A stretch of DNA of 38,412 bases. Source: a virus. Position 1 is the stretch's first letter. Each line of letters starts with the position of its first letter. A program made the translations under genes and the position numbers. The notes under the pieces were generated by a model, which did no database searches, was not told the origin of the DNA, and worked only from the letters and a program-made list of their open reading frames with translations. The stretch spans positions 1 through 38,412 of IMG/VR virus record IMGVR_UViG_3300027773_000186, one strand, 5' to 3'. Of the stretch, positions 28,843 through 37,874 are shown piece after piece.

Positions 28843-31800
28843 ATGCCTGTCGAAAGCAGTCCGGTGGAGATTCGCATCACCGTTGTAGATGCCAACAGCG
28901 GTGAAGTGATCGCCACTCTCGAACGCAATCTGACGCAGGTGGGCGCGGCGGGTGCGAGTTCAGGGCAAAAAGTTGCGGAAGGGATGGACCGGATTACAGG
29001 CCATTCGCTCACCGCTCTCGACAATGTGCGTCTTCTGCGTGACGACATCGGCATTCGCATTCCGCGCTCGATGGAGAAGGCCATCGCATCCAGTCAGATG
29101 ATGATGGCTGGAATCAACGCCATAGGTAAAGGGCTGCTGGCCCTCGGTGCGATTGATATCGGCATCCGCATTGCCGAAGGGCTGAAGCATGTGTGGGATG
29201 AATATCTGTCCCTCACCAGCGCCGCCCAGAAATACAACGAGGAGGTGCAGAAGTCCAGGCAGGAAGATTTCAGCAACACACGCTCGCTCGAAGACACGAG
29301 ATTACGCATTGATGCAGCTACTAAAAGCATGAATGCGTTGAATGCCGCAGCAAAAGAATTTGCCAGCGGAGACACGTTCTGGGGACGGGTTTCTGCCTTC
29401 ATGATGAATCCGCAGGCGGCAATCGTGAATCAGGTGGCTGCCCACCAAATGTCAAAGCAGGCCGTGCAGAGTCAGGCTGAGAGAGACAAGCTGGCAGTAC
29501 GTCAAATCGAGCAACAGCATCAGCAGAATTTACTCCAGATCGAGAAAAACCATGCGCTTGATGCTGAATTACGTGGCCACGCAAAAATTACTGCGGAAAT
29601 GGAAAAGCAGCGTGCGCTCAATTCCGAAAATCGTGACTACAACACGAGGATGAGCAAAACGCTTGGCAATCCGGTGTCCGCAGACTCCGGCGCATCAGAG
29701 GAACAGCTCAAGAACGAGATTGCCGCACGCAAAGCTCAGGCCGAGACATTCAACCTTGCGCGTGAGCAGGCGCATGAATTGATGCGTTTACATCAGGAGG
29801 CAATCCAGGCAGAACTGCATGGCGAGGCGCTCTACAAAGCACAGGAAGCGGCAGCCATCGAAGAGCTGAAGTACAAAGACATTGATTCGGTGGCGGCACG
29901 CAATGATGTTCATCAGAAATTCCATGCCGAAGAGATGAAGCGCCTCGAAGAGGAACGCGCCGAAGTAGAGAAACGCGCGCGTGAAGTCCAGGCAACAGGG
30001 CTGAGCGGAATTGCCAAAATCCAGTTCGAGGGCCAGTCACGCGACCAGGACATTCTGACCGATGTCCGTCGCGGCAAATATCTATCTTTGGAAGACGCGC
30101 AGCGCGACCGTGTTTCAAACCAGCAAGCCACAAACAACGAGATTGCCCAGACGCAGGACGAGTTCCGGCGCAAGGTTGACCAGATCGTTGATGAGAGCGC
30201 GCAGCACCAGATATCCGGCTTTGCCCGCATCCGCGCGGAAGAAAAGCGCCAGCTCGATGCGTTGCTCGACGACTTCAAAAAGACTTACGGCCAGATGAAT
30301 CCGGACTCCGCCGAATACAAGCAAGGCCAAATACAGCTTTATCGCGGAGAGCAGGCCATCCACGGCGGCGCATATCAACAGCAGGTTGACCTCGCCCGCA
30401 AAAACGAAGAAGAAACAGAGCAAATCGAGGCGCAGGCGCGCGCCAAATCGCTCGCCGCCGACAAGCAGCAAACGGCTGCGATTGAAGCCGAATACGAAGA
30501 GCGTTTGCGCAAATATCAGGAGCAGCTCCAACAGCAGGAAATCAGCGAGCAGGACTTCAACCGTCGCGTGATGGCCGCGCAGCGCGAGCGCGATGCGCAG
30601 ATGGTCGAGGAATCACGCCGCGCGCGCGAGAAGATGGCGGGCGAGTTTGCCAGTTTCTTCCGCAATCCCACCGAAGCGCTCAAAAACATCGGCGAAAAGA
30701 TGGCCGGAGAAGCTGCCGCTGCTATGGTCCAGCGCATTCAGGGACGCTTGCAGGGCAGGACTTCCACTGCGCCCGGCGCTGGCTTCGGCGGCATCTTCGA
30801 CCGCATTGCCGGAGTGCATCTGCCGGGAATGCCTGAGTATCCTCAGCATGGCACTGGCATTGGTAATGCCGCGCGCGGCATGATGACCGTCGCGCAGGCG
30901 CAGATTTACATCACCGGCACGGCTTCCATCATCGGCGGCGGAACGGCAAGCTATGGCGGCGCGACGATTGCCAGCGCAGGCACGAGCAGTATCGGCAGCA
31001 TTGGAGCCACTGAGCCAGGTGCATCTTCGCCTTCCATCACCGGCGGTCTGACACTCGGCGCGGGCGGCACGATTGTTCCGCAAGGCGCAGGCATTGGACC
31101 CGGTGGAACGGGTGGCATCGGTGCTGCGGGCATTCTGGGCAATGTGCAGCAGGGCGTGCAGGTGGCAAAGTCCACGCGCGACCTGCTGGGCAGCTTCAAA
31201 AATGGCAACGGCGGTTTTGGGCAATCCATGCTCGGCGGCGGAGGGGTTCGCTCCAACGCAGCCGGAGCTGCAGGCGGCCTACTCGGACTCTACAGCGCTT
31301 TTCAGGGCAATGGCGGATTCGGAGGCGCAGCCAGCGGCGCTCTGAGTGGAATGCAGTTCGGTATGTCCGTTGCCGGGCCGATTGGCGCAGCAGTAGGAGC
31401 AGTAGGCGGCGCAATTCTGGGGGCCATCGGATTCGGCGGACGCGAAAGGGCGCGTGTTTACTGGCTGAAACAAGGGCGTCCGCGTATGAACAATGACCTC
31501 GATTCTTTCCAGCAAGGTTCGATGGACTACCTTACTGCCTACATGGACATCGAGCAACTGGAGACCGAAGCCAAGCACACAACGAACAAAATGGGAGCGG
31601 CGGCTGAGAGCTATTACCAGGACACAATCAAGAAAGAAATTGCCACGGCAGAGCAGAAGCTCACGCGCGAGCAGAAGGCAGGCCGCAGTGAATTCGGCTT
31701 CAGTGCTGCCATGTTCGACATCGGCACGGATTACGTGCCGCGCACTGGCCTTGCCGTCATCCACGAAGGGGAGCGCATCGTGCCCAGCGACCAGAACGAG

Positions 31801-31992
31801 CGCATTACGCGCGCGATTGAGAGCGGCTCCGGCGTGATGCCCGCCGACACCGGCTCCGGCGGCGACACGCATCTGCACGTCCACGCGATTGATACCAAGT
31901 CTGCCGTGCAGTTCCTGATGAGCAATAAACAAGCTGTGCGCGCCGCGCTGAATGCGAGTTTCGCTGAATATGGAGGAATGGCGAATGTCTGA
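28843..31992 (+). CDS. Tape measure protein
   Basis: A 1049-residue protein that sets tail length and is ejected into the host. The N-terminal region contains a hydrophobic helix pair (MMMAGINAIGKGLLALGAID, about 86-105). Residues about 120-640 are long charged coiled coils rich in Gln/Glu/Lys (for example RKYQEQLQQQEISEQDFNRR). A glycine/alanine-rich hydrophobic region follows (about 690-870, e.g. SAFQGNGGFGGAASGALSGM and GPIGAAVGAVGGAILGAIGF). The C-terminus is soluble with YVPRTGLAVIHEGERIVP, a motif common at tape-measure ends. At about 0.15 nm per residue the tail would be near 150 nm, a rule-of-thumb estimate. Confidence 0.9.
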   Translation: MPVESSPVEIRITVVDANSGEVIATLERNLTQVGAAGASSGQKVAEGMDRITGHSLTALDNVRLLRDDIGIRIPRSMEKAIASSQMMMAGINAIGKGLLALGAIDIGIRIAEGLKHVWDEYLSLTSAAQKYNEEVQKSRQEDFSNTRSLEDTRLRIDAATKSMNALNAAAKEFASGDTFWGRVSAFMMNPQAAIVNQVAAHQMSKQAVQSQAERDKLAVRQIEQQHQQNLLQIEKNHALDAELRGHAKITAEMEKQRALNSENRDYNTRMSKTLGNPVSADSGASEEQLKNEIAARKAQAETFNLAREQAHELMRLHQEAIQAELHGEALYKAQEAAAIEELKYKDIDSVAARNDVHQKFHAEEMKRLEEERAEVEKRAREVQATGLSGIAKIQFEGQSRDQDILTDVRRGKYLSLEDAQRDRVSNQQATNNEIAQTQDEFRRKVDQIVDESAQHQISGFARIRAEEKRQLDALLDDFKKTYGQMNPDSAEYKQGQIQLYRGEQAIHGGAYQQQVDLARKNEEETEQIEAQARAKSLAADKQQTAAIEAEYEERLRKYQEQLQQQEISEQDFNRRVMAAQRERDAQMVEESRRAREKMAGEFASFFRNPTEALKNIGEKMAGEAAAAMVQRIQGRLQGRTSTAPGAGFGGIFDRIAGVHLPGMPEYPQHGTGIGNAARGMMTVAQAQIYITGTASIIGGGTASYGGATIASAGTSSIGSIGATEPGASSPSITGGLTLGAGGTIVPQGAGIGPGGTGGIGAAGILGNVQQGVQVAKSTRDLLGSFKNGNGGFGQSMLGGGGVRSNAAGAAGGLLGLYSAFQGNGGFGGAASGALSGMQFGMSVAGPIGAAVGAVGGAILGAIGFGGRERARVYWLKQGRPRMNNDLDSFQQGSMDYLTAYMDIEQLETEAKHTTNKMGAAAESYYQDTIKKEIATAEQKLTREQKAGRSEFGFSAAMFDIGTDYVPRTGLAVIHEGERIVPSDQNERITRAIESGSGVMPADTGSGGDTHLHVHAIDTKSAVQFLMSNKQAVRAALNASFAEYGGMANV

Positions 31993-32803
31993 GCGCGTCA
32001 TCCTCAATCCCAGCCCGCTGTGGGACGCCGACTTGCAGGACTCGATGTGCCCCGATTACGGCTTTACGCGCAAGCGCGCCACGACACGCTCGCTGAAGAA
32101 GGCAGTGGGCGGTACACCTTATACGCGGGAGATTGGTAACACGGGCCATACCTTCTCGCTCTCATGGCTGTCGCGCTCATGGGCCTGTGTGCAGCGGCTC
32201 AAATGGTTTTACGAGCAGTTTGAAGATGGCTATTTCACCATCATTGACTGGGATGGCGGAGGCCGCCATTATGTGGGCCGCTTCACCGCTGAAGTTGCGC
32301 CCGTCGAGACTGCGAACGGCAAGTGGGACGTGCAGAACGTGACCTTCGAGGAGTTGCCGCAGGTGCCGATGCTGCAATACCCAAACGACTGGGACCACGA
32401 TGCGATCTGGCACTTCGCGGTGAATGATTTCGGCGACCAGAAGCTCGCCGTGCAAGGCGCATGGACACAGACAGCGCGCAGCTACAGCGGCGTGACGCGC
32501 TACACAATGGACAATCCCGGCACGAATGCCGGCGACTGGGCGCAGTACGAATATCGCGGCTACGGCTTTGAGCTGCACATGCTGCAAGGCCCTGAATTCG
32601 GTCAGTGCGATGTGTATCTTGACGGCACGCTGTTGCAGACCATTGACCTGTATGCCGCTGCGGAGATGGGGCCGCAGATGGTGTTGCGCAAAGTGAACGC
32701 TCCGCTTGATCTGCATCGCGTGAAGGTCATCACGAAGAATGCGAAGAATGCCAACGCTACAGGCGCGAATGTGTCCTGGTATGGACTGAGGGTGATGCGA
32801 TGA
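31985..32803 (+). CDS. Distal tail protein
   Basis: A 272-residue protein from ATG 31985 (MSERVILNPSPLWDADLQDS), overlapping the tape-measure stop, with GGAGGA 8 bp upstream. It contains NTGHTFSLSWLSRSWACVQR and FYEQFEDGYFTIIDWDGGGR, then YVGRFTAEV, a layout like the distal-tail/DUF2460-type proteins that start the tail tip. The second half has a lectin- or jelly-roll-like feel (DWAQYEYRGYGFELHMLQGP, CDVYLDGTLLQTIDLYA), suggesting a carbohydrate-binding module. Placement immediately after the tape measure supports a tail-tip role. Confidence 0.65.
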   Translation: MSERVILNPSPLWDADLQDSMCPDYGFTRKRATTRSLKKAVGGTPYTREIGNTGHTFSLSWLSRSWACVQRLKWFYEQFEDGYFTIIDWDGGGRHYVGRFTAEVAPVETANGKWDVQNVTFEELPQVPMLQYPNDWDHDAIWHFAVNDFGDQKLAVQGAWTQTARSYSGVTRYTMDNPGTNAGDWAQYEYRGYGFELHMLQGPEFGQCDVYLDGTLLQTIDLYAAAEMGPQMVLRKVNAPLDLHRVKVITKNAKNANATGANVSWYGLRVMR

Positions 32804-33468
32804 GCACAGGCGTAATCGTATATCCGCAGAGTCTCCAGCAGACGATCGGCGCAAAGACAGGCATTGCGCCTGCCTTCCTGCTCGATGTTGAGGATGCAAA
32901 TGGCAATCTGTACTTCTGGGCGTCGCGCAGGATCAGCGCTCCCAGCGTGATTTCCGGCACAGTGCAGACTTATCTGCCGTGGATTCTCAGCGTGCCGCAG
33001 TGGACCTTCAACCGCTCGATCCAGACGGACATGGGCATCATCCAGATGCAGAACCTCTCCGGAGACACATTGCAGCGCGACTTTGAGAAGATCATGCAGC
33101 GCACGACGCTCGAAGGCGCGATCTTCGTCTACCGCGAATGGTTACCAGATGCAGAGTTTGCCGCGATGGAAGTACACGGTACGCTCAGCGTAGACGACAC
33201 CAATCCGGAGCTGGTGATGCTGCAATGCCGTCAACTCACCAATCCTTCGCAGGACTCGACGCCGCAATATTCCTACTCGGAGATCTGCCAATGGCGCTGG
33301 TCGAGCGTGCAGTGCGGCTCAACACAATCCATGCCTTGCCAGCAGAGTTTCCCAACGTGCCAGGTGACGGAACGGATATTCGTCATCATGAATAACTATG
33401 AAAAGAATTATGGCGAGGCGACGGCCAACGTCGCCACAAACACCATGAACCGCATTCGCCAGTTCTGA
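32800..33468 (+). CDS. Tail tip protein with four-cysteine cluster (lambda gpL/DUF2163-like)
   Basis: A 222-residue protein. The N-terminal part, FLLDVEDANGNLYFWASRRI and NRSIQTDMGIIQMQNLSGDT, fits the DUF2163/BR0599-type tail hub domain. The C-terminal part carries Cys163, Cys172, Cys180 and Cys187 (ICQWRWSSVQCG, MPCQQSFPTCQ). Lambda gpL has four conserved C-terminal cysteines that bind a [4Fe-4S] cluster; the spacing here suggests the same. ATG 32800 overlaps the preceding stop (ATGA), and the large tail-tip gene follows 2 bp after the stop. Confidence 0.7.
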   Translation: MSTGVIVYPQSLQQTIGAKTGIAPAFLLDVEDANGNLYFWASRRISAPSVISGTVQTYLPWILSVPQWTFNRSIQTDMGIIQMQNLSGDTLQRDFEKIMQRTTLEGAIFVYREWLPDAEFAAMEVHGTLSVDDTNPELVMLQCRQLTNPSQDSTPQYSYSEICQWRWSSVQCGSTQSMPCQQSFPTCQVTERIFVIMNNYEKNYGEATANVATNTMNRIRQF

Positions 33469-33470
33469 CT

Positions 33471-36400
33471 ATGCCGAACTCGTCCACCACTCCCGTCATT
33501 GATTCGAGCACAACCACCAGCTCGCCTGTGCCGCTTTCGTATGGCTATGTGTGGGCCACAGGCAAGCGCGCGGAATACTTCATGCTGCAAAACACGGGCA
33601 ACACCAGCCTCGATTTCACGCGCGTGGGCATCTGGTTGCTTGGCGAAGGCGAGTGGGACGGCTGCCATGAACTTTGGATCAATGACAACCTTGTCTGGCG
33701 CAGCGAGTGGGACGATCCGACGCAGTTTCATTTTCACCGCGGCACAGATGCGATCATCGGCTCCGGCCTCACTCCGTATTCTTCAGGGCCAGACCAGGGC
33801 GTAGACAGCTTCTTTTCATGGTTTCCTTCAGCGATTCAGCCGCTCTGCTACAGCCGCATGGCGTACTATGCGATCTTTCGCAAGCAGCCCATTCAGAACC
33901 AGACGAACAATCACCAGAACGATCCCACGCAGTGGACGGACATCAATCCGGTGGGCCTGTGGCGCGGGCTGCGCACGCGACTCTTCGACGACCAGGGCAA
34001 CATGACGGGATATGCCTTCAACACCAATCCCGCATGGCACTTTGTGGATGTGCTGCTGCGGCGGAAGCTGATGCCGGAGTTCAATATCAATTTCACAACG
34101 GGCATTGATGATCTCCCGCCTGCTGTGCGCGCCCGTTTTGACTGGGGTTCGATTTATGAATCGGCGCAGTATTTCGATCAGCTTCTCGCGAACGGACGCA
34201 GGCGCTTCACTGGCAATTATTCGTTCGCCTCGCAGACCACGCTCGCTGCCATCCTTGAGCAGATTCTGAAGTGCTGCCGCAGCTACATGCAGGAATATGC
34301 TGGCAAAATCTATCTTGTCTGCGACCAGCCGCGCCCATCGGTCTTTACCTTTTCGCGCGAGCACATCATGCCCGGATCGTTCGCGCCGAATGATAAGGCG
34401 CTCAACAGCGCTCCCAATTGTTATGTGGCGAAGTTCCGCGACCTGCTCGTGCCTGCCGCCGCCCAGATTGCCAGCATCACCTGCGCCGACCACTCAAATC
34501 CCGTCGTCAATACGGCGCAGCCGCATCCCTTCAATGCAGGCGACCGTATCGCCATCGGTGGAACAAACACCATCTACGATGGAACATGGACGGTTGCCAG
34601 CGTGCCTTCCGGCAGCGAAGCCACTTCGATGACGCTTGTCTCGAAAGGCTCGAATTATCCTGCGAACGTTGGCGCTGGTGGCAGCGTTGGCCTGCTCTAC
34701 TCGCGCTTCAAGGAACGTGCTCCACAATTCGACCATCAGTCCAACCAATACGCGCGTGGCGCAGTCGGAGTAGGGATTCCGCGTCAACGCAACCGCGTGC
34801 GCGTGGAATATGACTTTGCTGTTTCGACCTTCGATCAGGCCAGCAGAATCACAAGGTATGAGCGCGACAAGGCGCTGGGCCTTGACCAGACGCCTTACAT
34901 CACGCCTCGATTCATCACGTTGAAGGTGCCGCGCTTCGCGCGCGATGCTGCGGGCAGCGGGCGAGCTGCCGTGCAGATCATGCCCGGTGCGCGCATCACG
35001 ATTGATGACACCGCGAACTTTGCCTTTGCAGGCGATTATGAAGTGCTCAAACGAGTGGACTATCCTTACGTTGCGCAGCCATCTGGCGAAGGCGACACCA
35101 TCACGCTTACCGCAACAAACGACGGCGGCGAGATCGAGTTCGATCTCGGGCCGTACAACGAAGCGGTGATGTACGACGCGACCGACCCGAACTCAGCCGG
35201 ATGGAGCAATGTGCCTGGAAGCGATCCCGGCAACGACGGCAACTATACGGGCATTGAGCTTGCAGATAATGGCAAGCTCGCATTCCTCTCCGGCGCAATG
35301 CCCTCCGGCTCCACTTTTGATTTGCCTTCCACTGGCTTCAGTCCTGCAAATCTCATCGCGTGGGCCGGGCCGCAGGGGTACATCGAAAAGAACCATCCTA
35401 TGCACGTCATCCAGCTCTGCGATATTGACCAGAACCGTCGCGGCACGCTGAATTATGTAGACGGCAGCGGCAACATCTGGAACGGCGATATGAACGTCGC
35501 CGCCGTGACATGGATGGGCGACAGCAACGCTGCTTCGACCACGCAGGTAGGCGGGATTACCTACCTGTTGGCGACGCTCGCCGGCGGCGAGCAGATTTGC
35601 TTCGGCAAAGGCATTCTCGCAGATGGTTCCACCGTGCAATTGCCTGCGGGCTTCACTTCTTCACAGATGTTTGCCATCGCATTCCCGCACGATGCGGTGC
35701 CGAATAGCAATGACGCGCATGGCGTCGGCTCTTATGTGGACAGCTCTGGCGTGGTTCACCTGAATTATCAGGATGGCAGCGGAAACGTCTGGCACGGCAA
35801 CGCCACCGTGCTCATCTTCGCGTGGAAGAACAATTCCGGCCAGGTCACGACGCAGACAGTCGGCCCGGGCAAGTGGATGCTCTATCAAACTTCGACAGGA
35901 TTCACGCTGGGCGTTGGGATGGCGACGCTTGCGGACAGCACCTCCAATTCAAGTTCTGTATTTCAGCTTCCAAGCGCGGCAGGTGCGGCAAATTCGCTGC
36001 AACTCATCACTTCGCCCCATGACTTTCAGATTGTGGACCATCCTGCCCACGGTGTGGGGGCGTGCTATATAGATGCGAATCTCAAGCCGCACATGATGTT
36101 TGAAGATGGCGAAGGCAATGTGTGGTATGGCGATCTCGATGTCTTCGGGTTATTTTATGAGCCGACTGGCGGGAGCGGCCAAAGCGCGGGCGGCATCAGC
36201 GTGACCGTCTCGCCAGCGGGCATGACTGTGCCACTGAGTGGAACGCAGCAATATTCTGCGTATGTTTCCGGCACTTCCAATACCGTTGTGACGTGGAGCG
36301 TGGATGGCGTTGCAGGCGGCAACAGCACAGTTGGCACCATTGACTCGACGGGCCTTTACACCGCGCCATCTACCTCCGGCACACACATCATCCGCGCCAC

Positions 36401-37196
36401 CAGCCAGGCAAACACAGCGGCCTACGGTCAGCAGCTCGTGACTGTTGGCACCGGCTCATCGAGCGGCAATGGAAGCGGCATTACTGTGACTGTTTCTCCG
36501 CTGAGCGCAAGCCTGTCGCCTGGTCTACAGGAGCAATTCAGCGCATCTGTTTCCGGCACTTCCAATACCGTGGTGACGTGGAGCGTGGACGGCATTGTTG
36601 GCGGTAACAGCAGCGTCGGTACAGTAGATTCGACGGGGCTGTACACTGCGCCCAACGTCACCGGATCGCATCGGGTCATTGCGACGAGCCAAGCCAATAG
36701 CTCTGCTGCGGGTTCGGCAAGCGTGACTGTTGGGACTGGTGGTTACGGCGGCGGTGGTGGCGGCACGGACTGCACGGTCCGCGGCACGCTGCTCGACACA
36801 CCAGAAGGACGCATCTCCAATGAAGTGCTCAAAGCAAAGTTCGATGCGGGCGAGAAAATCTTCCTAAAGTCGCGCTACGGCATCGAAGAAATCGTAGCTG
36901 CGTGGTGGGTCTGGGTTGACAATTATCAGTGGGTGGAGATTGAGGGACATGAGGGCTTCGGCTCCTCTGACTCATGCACTCTGCGTCCGCGCGACGGTGA
37001 GCATCGCTGGTGCTCACTCATCGAAAACGGCACCGAAGTCGAAACCGAAAAAGGATGGCGCAGAATGCAACGGCGGCAGATCAATGAGCGTGTTGAGGTG
37101 CTGCACATCCAGCTTGCGGGGCCATCGCACGAGTACTTGGTGGGCGGCGTGTGGACGCATAATATCATCAAGCAGCAGCAGCCAAATACGCTGTAA
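33471..37196 (+). CDS. Large tail-tip protein with tandem Ig-like domains and C-terminal Hint (intein-like) domain
   Basis: A 1241-residue protein. Residues 1-560 are the tail-tip core, gpJ-like by place and size, with an inserted beta module at about 335-408 (HPFNAGDRIAIGGTNTIYDG). Residues 590-898 contain three repeats of about 105 residues marked by YVDGSGNIWNGDMNV (662), YQDGSGNVWHGNATV (766) and FEDGEGNVWYGDLDV (877). Two Ig-like (Big) domains span about 908-992 and 1003-1088. After a GGGGGG linker, residues 1101-1231 are a Hint domain: Cys1101 at block A (CTVRGTLLDTPEG), His1178 (DGEHRW), the GWRRM segment, and block F/G EVLHIQLAGPSHEYLVGG then VWTHN, ending His1230-Asn1231. Ten residues follow (IIKQQQPNTL). 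Autocleavage is therefore predicted. Confidence 0.82.
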   Translation: MPNSSTTPVIDSSTTTSSPVPLSYGYVWATGKRAEYFMLQNTGNTSLDFTRVGIWLLGEGEWDGCHELWINDNLVWRSEWDDPTQFHFHRGTDAIIGSGLTPYSSGPDQGVDSFFSWFPSAIQPLCYSRMAYYAIFRKQPIQNQTNNHQNDPTQWTDINPVGLWRGLRTRLFDDQGNMTGYAFNTNPAWHFVDVLLRRKLMPEFNINFTTGIDDLPPAVRARFDWGSIYESAQYFDQLLANGRRRFTGNYSFASQTTLAAILEQILKCCRSYMQEYAGKIYLVCDQPRPSVFTFSREHIMPGSFAPNDKALNSAPNCYVAKFRDLLVPAAAQIASITCADHSNPVVNTAQPHPFNAGDRIAIGGTNTIYDGTWTVASVPSGSEATSMTLVSKGSNYPANVGAGGSVGLLYSRFKERAPQFDHQSNQYARGAVGVGIPRQRNRVRVEYDFAVSTFDQASRITRYERDKALGLDQTPYITPRFITLKVPRFARDAAGSGRAAVQIMPGARITIDDTANFAFAGDYEVLKRVDYPYVAQPSGEGDTITLTATNDGGEIEFDLGPYNEAVMYDATDPNSAGWSNVPGSDPGNDGNYTGIELADNGKLAFLSGAMPSGSTFDLPSTGFSPANLIAWAGPQGYIEKNHPMHVIQLCDIDQNRRGTLNYVDGSGNIWNGDMNVAAVTWMGDSNAASTTQVGGITYLLATLAGGEQICFGKGILADGSTVQLPAGFTSSQMFAIAFPHDAVPNSNDAHGVGSYVDSSGVVHLNYQDGSGNVWHGNATVLIFAWKNNSGQVTTQTVGPGKWMLYQTSTGFTLGVGMATLADSTSNSSSVFQLPSAAGAANSLQLITSPHDFQIVDHPAHGVGACYIDANLKPHMMFEDGEGNVWYGDLDVFGLFYEPTGGSGQSAGGISVTVSPAGMTVPLSGTQQYSAYVSGTSNTVVTWSVDGVAGGNSTVGTIDSTGLYTAPSTSGTHIIRATSQANTAAYGQQLVTVGTGSSSGNGSGITVTVSPLSASLSPGLQEQFSASVSGTSNTVVTWSVDGIVGGNSSVGTVDSTGLYTAPNVTGSHRVIATSQANSSAAGSASVTVGTGGYGGGGGGTDCTVRGTLLDTPEGRISNEVLKAKFDAGEKIFLKSRYGIEEIVAAWWVWVDNYQWVEIEGHEGFGSSDSCTLRPRDGEHRWCSLIENGTEVETEKGWRRMQRRQINERVEVLHIQLAGPSHEYLVGGVWTHNIIKQQQPNTL
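36190..36735 (+). repeat. Tandem Ig-like domain repeat (285-bp period)
   Basis: GTTTCCGGCACTTCCAATAC begins at 36264 and again at 36549, exactly 285 bp (95 codons) apart, and both copies continue with near-identical sequence encoding VVTWSVDG, GGNS-VGT-DSTGLYTAP and RATSQAN/ATSQAN. These are bacterial Ig-like domains of a style common in Acidobacteria surface proteins, suggesting duplication after acquisition from the host pool. Confidence 0.8.
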
Positions 37197-37223
37197 AAAA
37201 ATGAAAAGTTTCGCATTTTTCTA

Positions 37224-37252
37224 TTGACACAAACTAATAAGTTTGTGATGAT
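37224..37252 (+). promoter_or_regulatory. Promoter with palindromic operator for right-end genes
   Basis: TTGACA (37224-37229) and GATGAT (37247-37252) are 17 bp apart. The spacer is almost filled by a perfect palindrome, CACAAACT (37228-37235) and AGTTTGTG (37240-37247) around AATA. A repressor bound there would block the promoter. It would drive the small genes from 37333 on, separately from the late operon. Confidence 0.6.
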
Positions 37253-37332
37253 GAATACATCAGCGGGAACGCTGAAATCGAAAGGAAGCCGGACGCTCCC
37301 GGCCAAACAAAGAGCAAAATACAGTGTCCAAT

Positions 37333-37488
37333 ATGCAGATGATTATCGCGGTCTTTCTCGCAGCCATCTTTCCTACCATTACCGCACTGGTGGGCATTAT
37401 CCTGAACCGCAGCGATGCGCGGGAGTTGCGTGGCGAAATGGCTGACGTGCGCGAGCGTCTGGCGCGGCTGGAAGCAAAGGCCGTATGA
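37333..37488 (+). CDS. 51-aa membrane protein with short coiled coil
   Basis: A 51-residue protein. MQMIIAVFLAAIFPTITALV forms one transmembrane helix and is followed by a charged helix ending ERLARLEAKAV, with heptad-like leucines. It overlaps the next gene by ATGA (37485-37488). No strong Shine-Dalgarno is visible. Holin-like or exclusion-like by size; unassigned. Confidence 0.55.
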   Translation: MQMIIAVFLAAIFPTITALVGIILNRSDARELRGEMADVRERLARLEAKAV

Positions 37489-37874
37489 CATGGCAGCAGG
37501 CTCGAAAAGACGCGGAGTTTAGGCTCCGCGCTTTTCTTGAGCGTGTTATTCGTGAAGGCCGCGATGCACGCGAAGTGCAGACCACACTTCCTCTATACGA
37601 AGAAGAGAAAATGCTGGAAGCAATGGAGCCGGGGAACAAGTGGCCGCTTCAGTACCACCAGCAGGTCACTCGTGCGGCCATGCGCATTCTGCGTACCCAC
37701 AAGTTTCCTGTGAGCATTGTGCGGCTGACAGAAGATGATTACATGCAATGGCTTGATGGACAGACAGACACGTCAGAGATGCGGCAACAATTCGTAAGAG
37801 AGAAACTGGGCCATGGTTCGATACAGCGAGAAATGGGATTTGGCGAGCATTCCGGACGACATCTGGTTTCGTGA
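37485..37874 (+). CDS. Hypothetical right-end protein
   Basis: A 129-residue soluble, helical protein: TWQQARKDAEFRLRAFLERV, REGRDAREVQTTLPLYEEEK, PLQYHQQVTRAAMRILRTHK and FPVSIVRLTEDDYMQWL. I recognise no family. The last 20 residues (SIQREMGFGEHSGRHLVS) overlap the next gene out of frame and look less protein-like, so its natural end may have been closer to 37800. It belongs to the right-end operon, the position where Mu carries mom/com, but no Mom similarity is seen. Confidence 0.5.
   Translation: MTWQQARKDAEFRLRAFLERVIREGRDAREVQTTLPLYEEEKMLEAMEPGNKWPLQYHQQVTRAAMRILRTHKFPVSIVRLTEDDYMQWLDGQTDTSEMRQQFVREKLGHGSIQREMGFGEHSGRHLVS

Noticed and set aside
28442-28843. A second 133-codon frame in the same place as the Cys-rich tail assembly gene
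   Set aside because: It is the +1 shadow; the GTG 28438 frame has GTGA coupling, a Shine-Dalgarno and a coherent zinc-ribbon end.
37248-37445. A frame starting MMNTSAGTLKSKG downstream of the right-end promoter
   Set aside because: It overlaps the 51-aa membrane protein, which has a clear transmembrane helix and ATGA coupling, and its own later part looks random.
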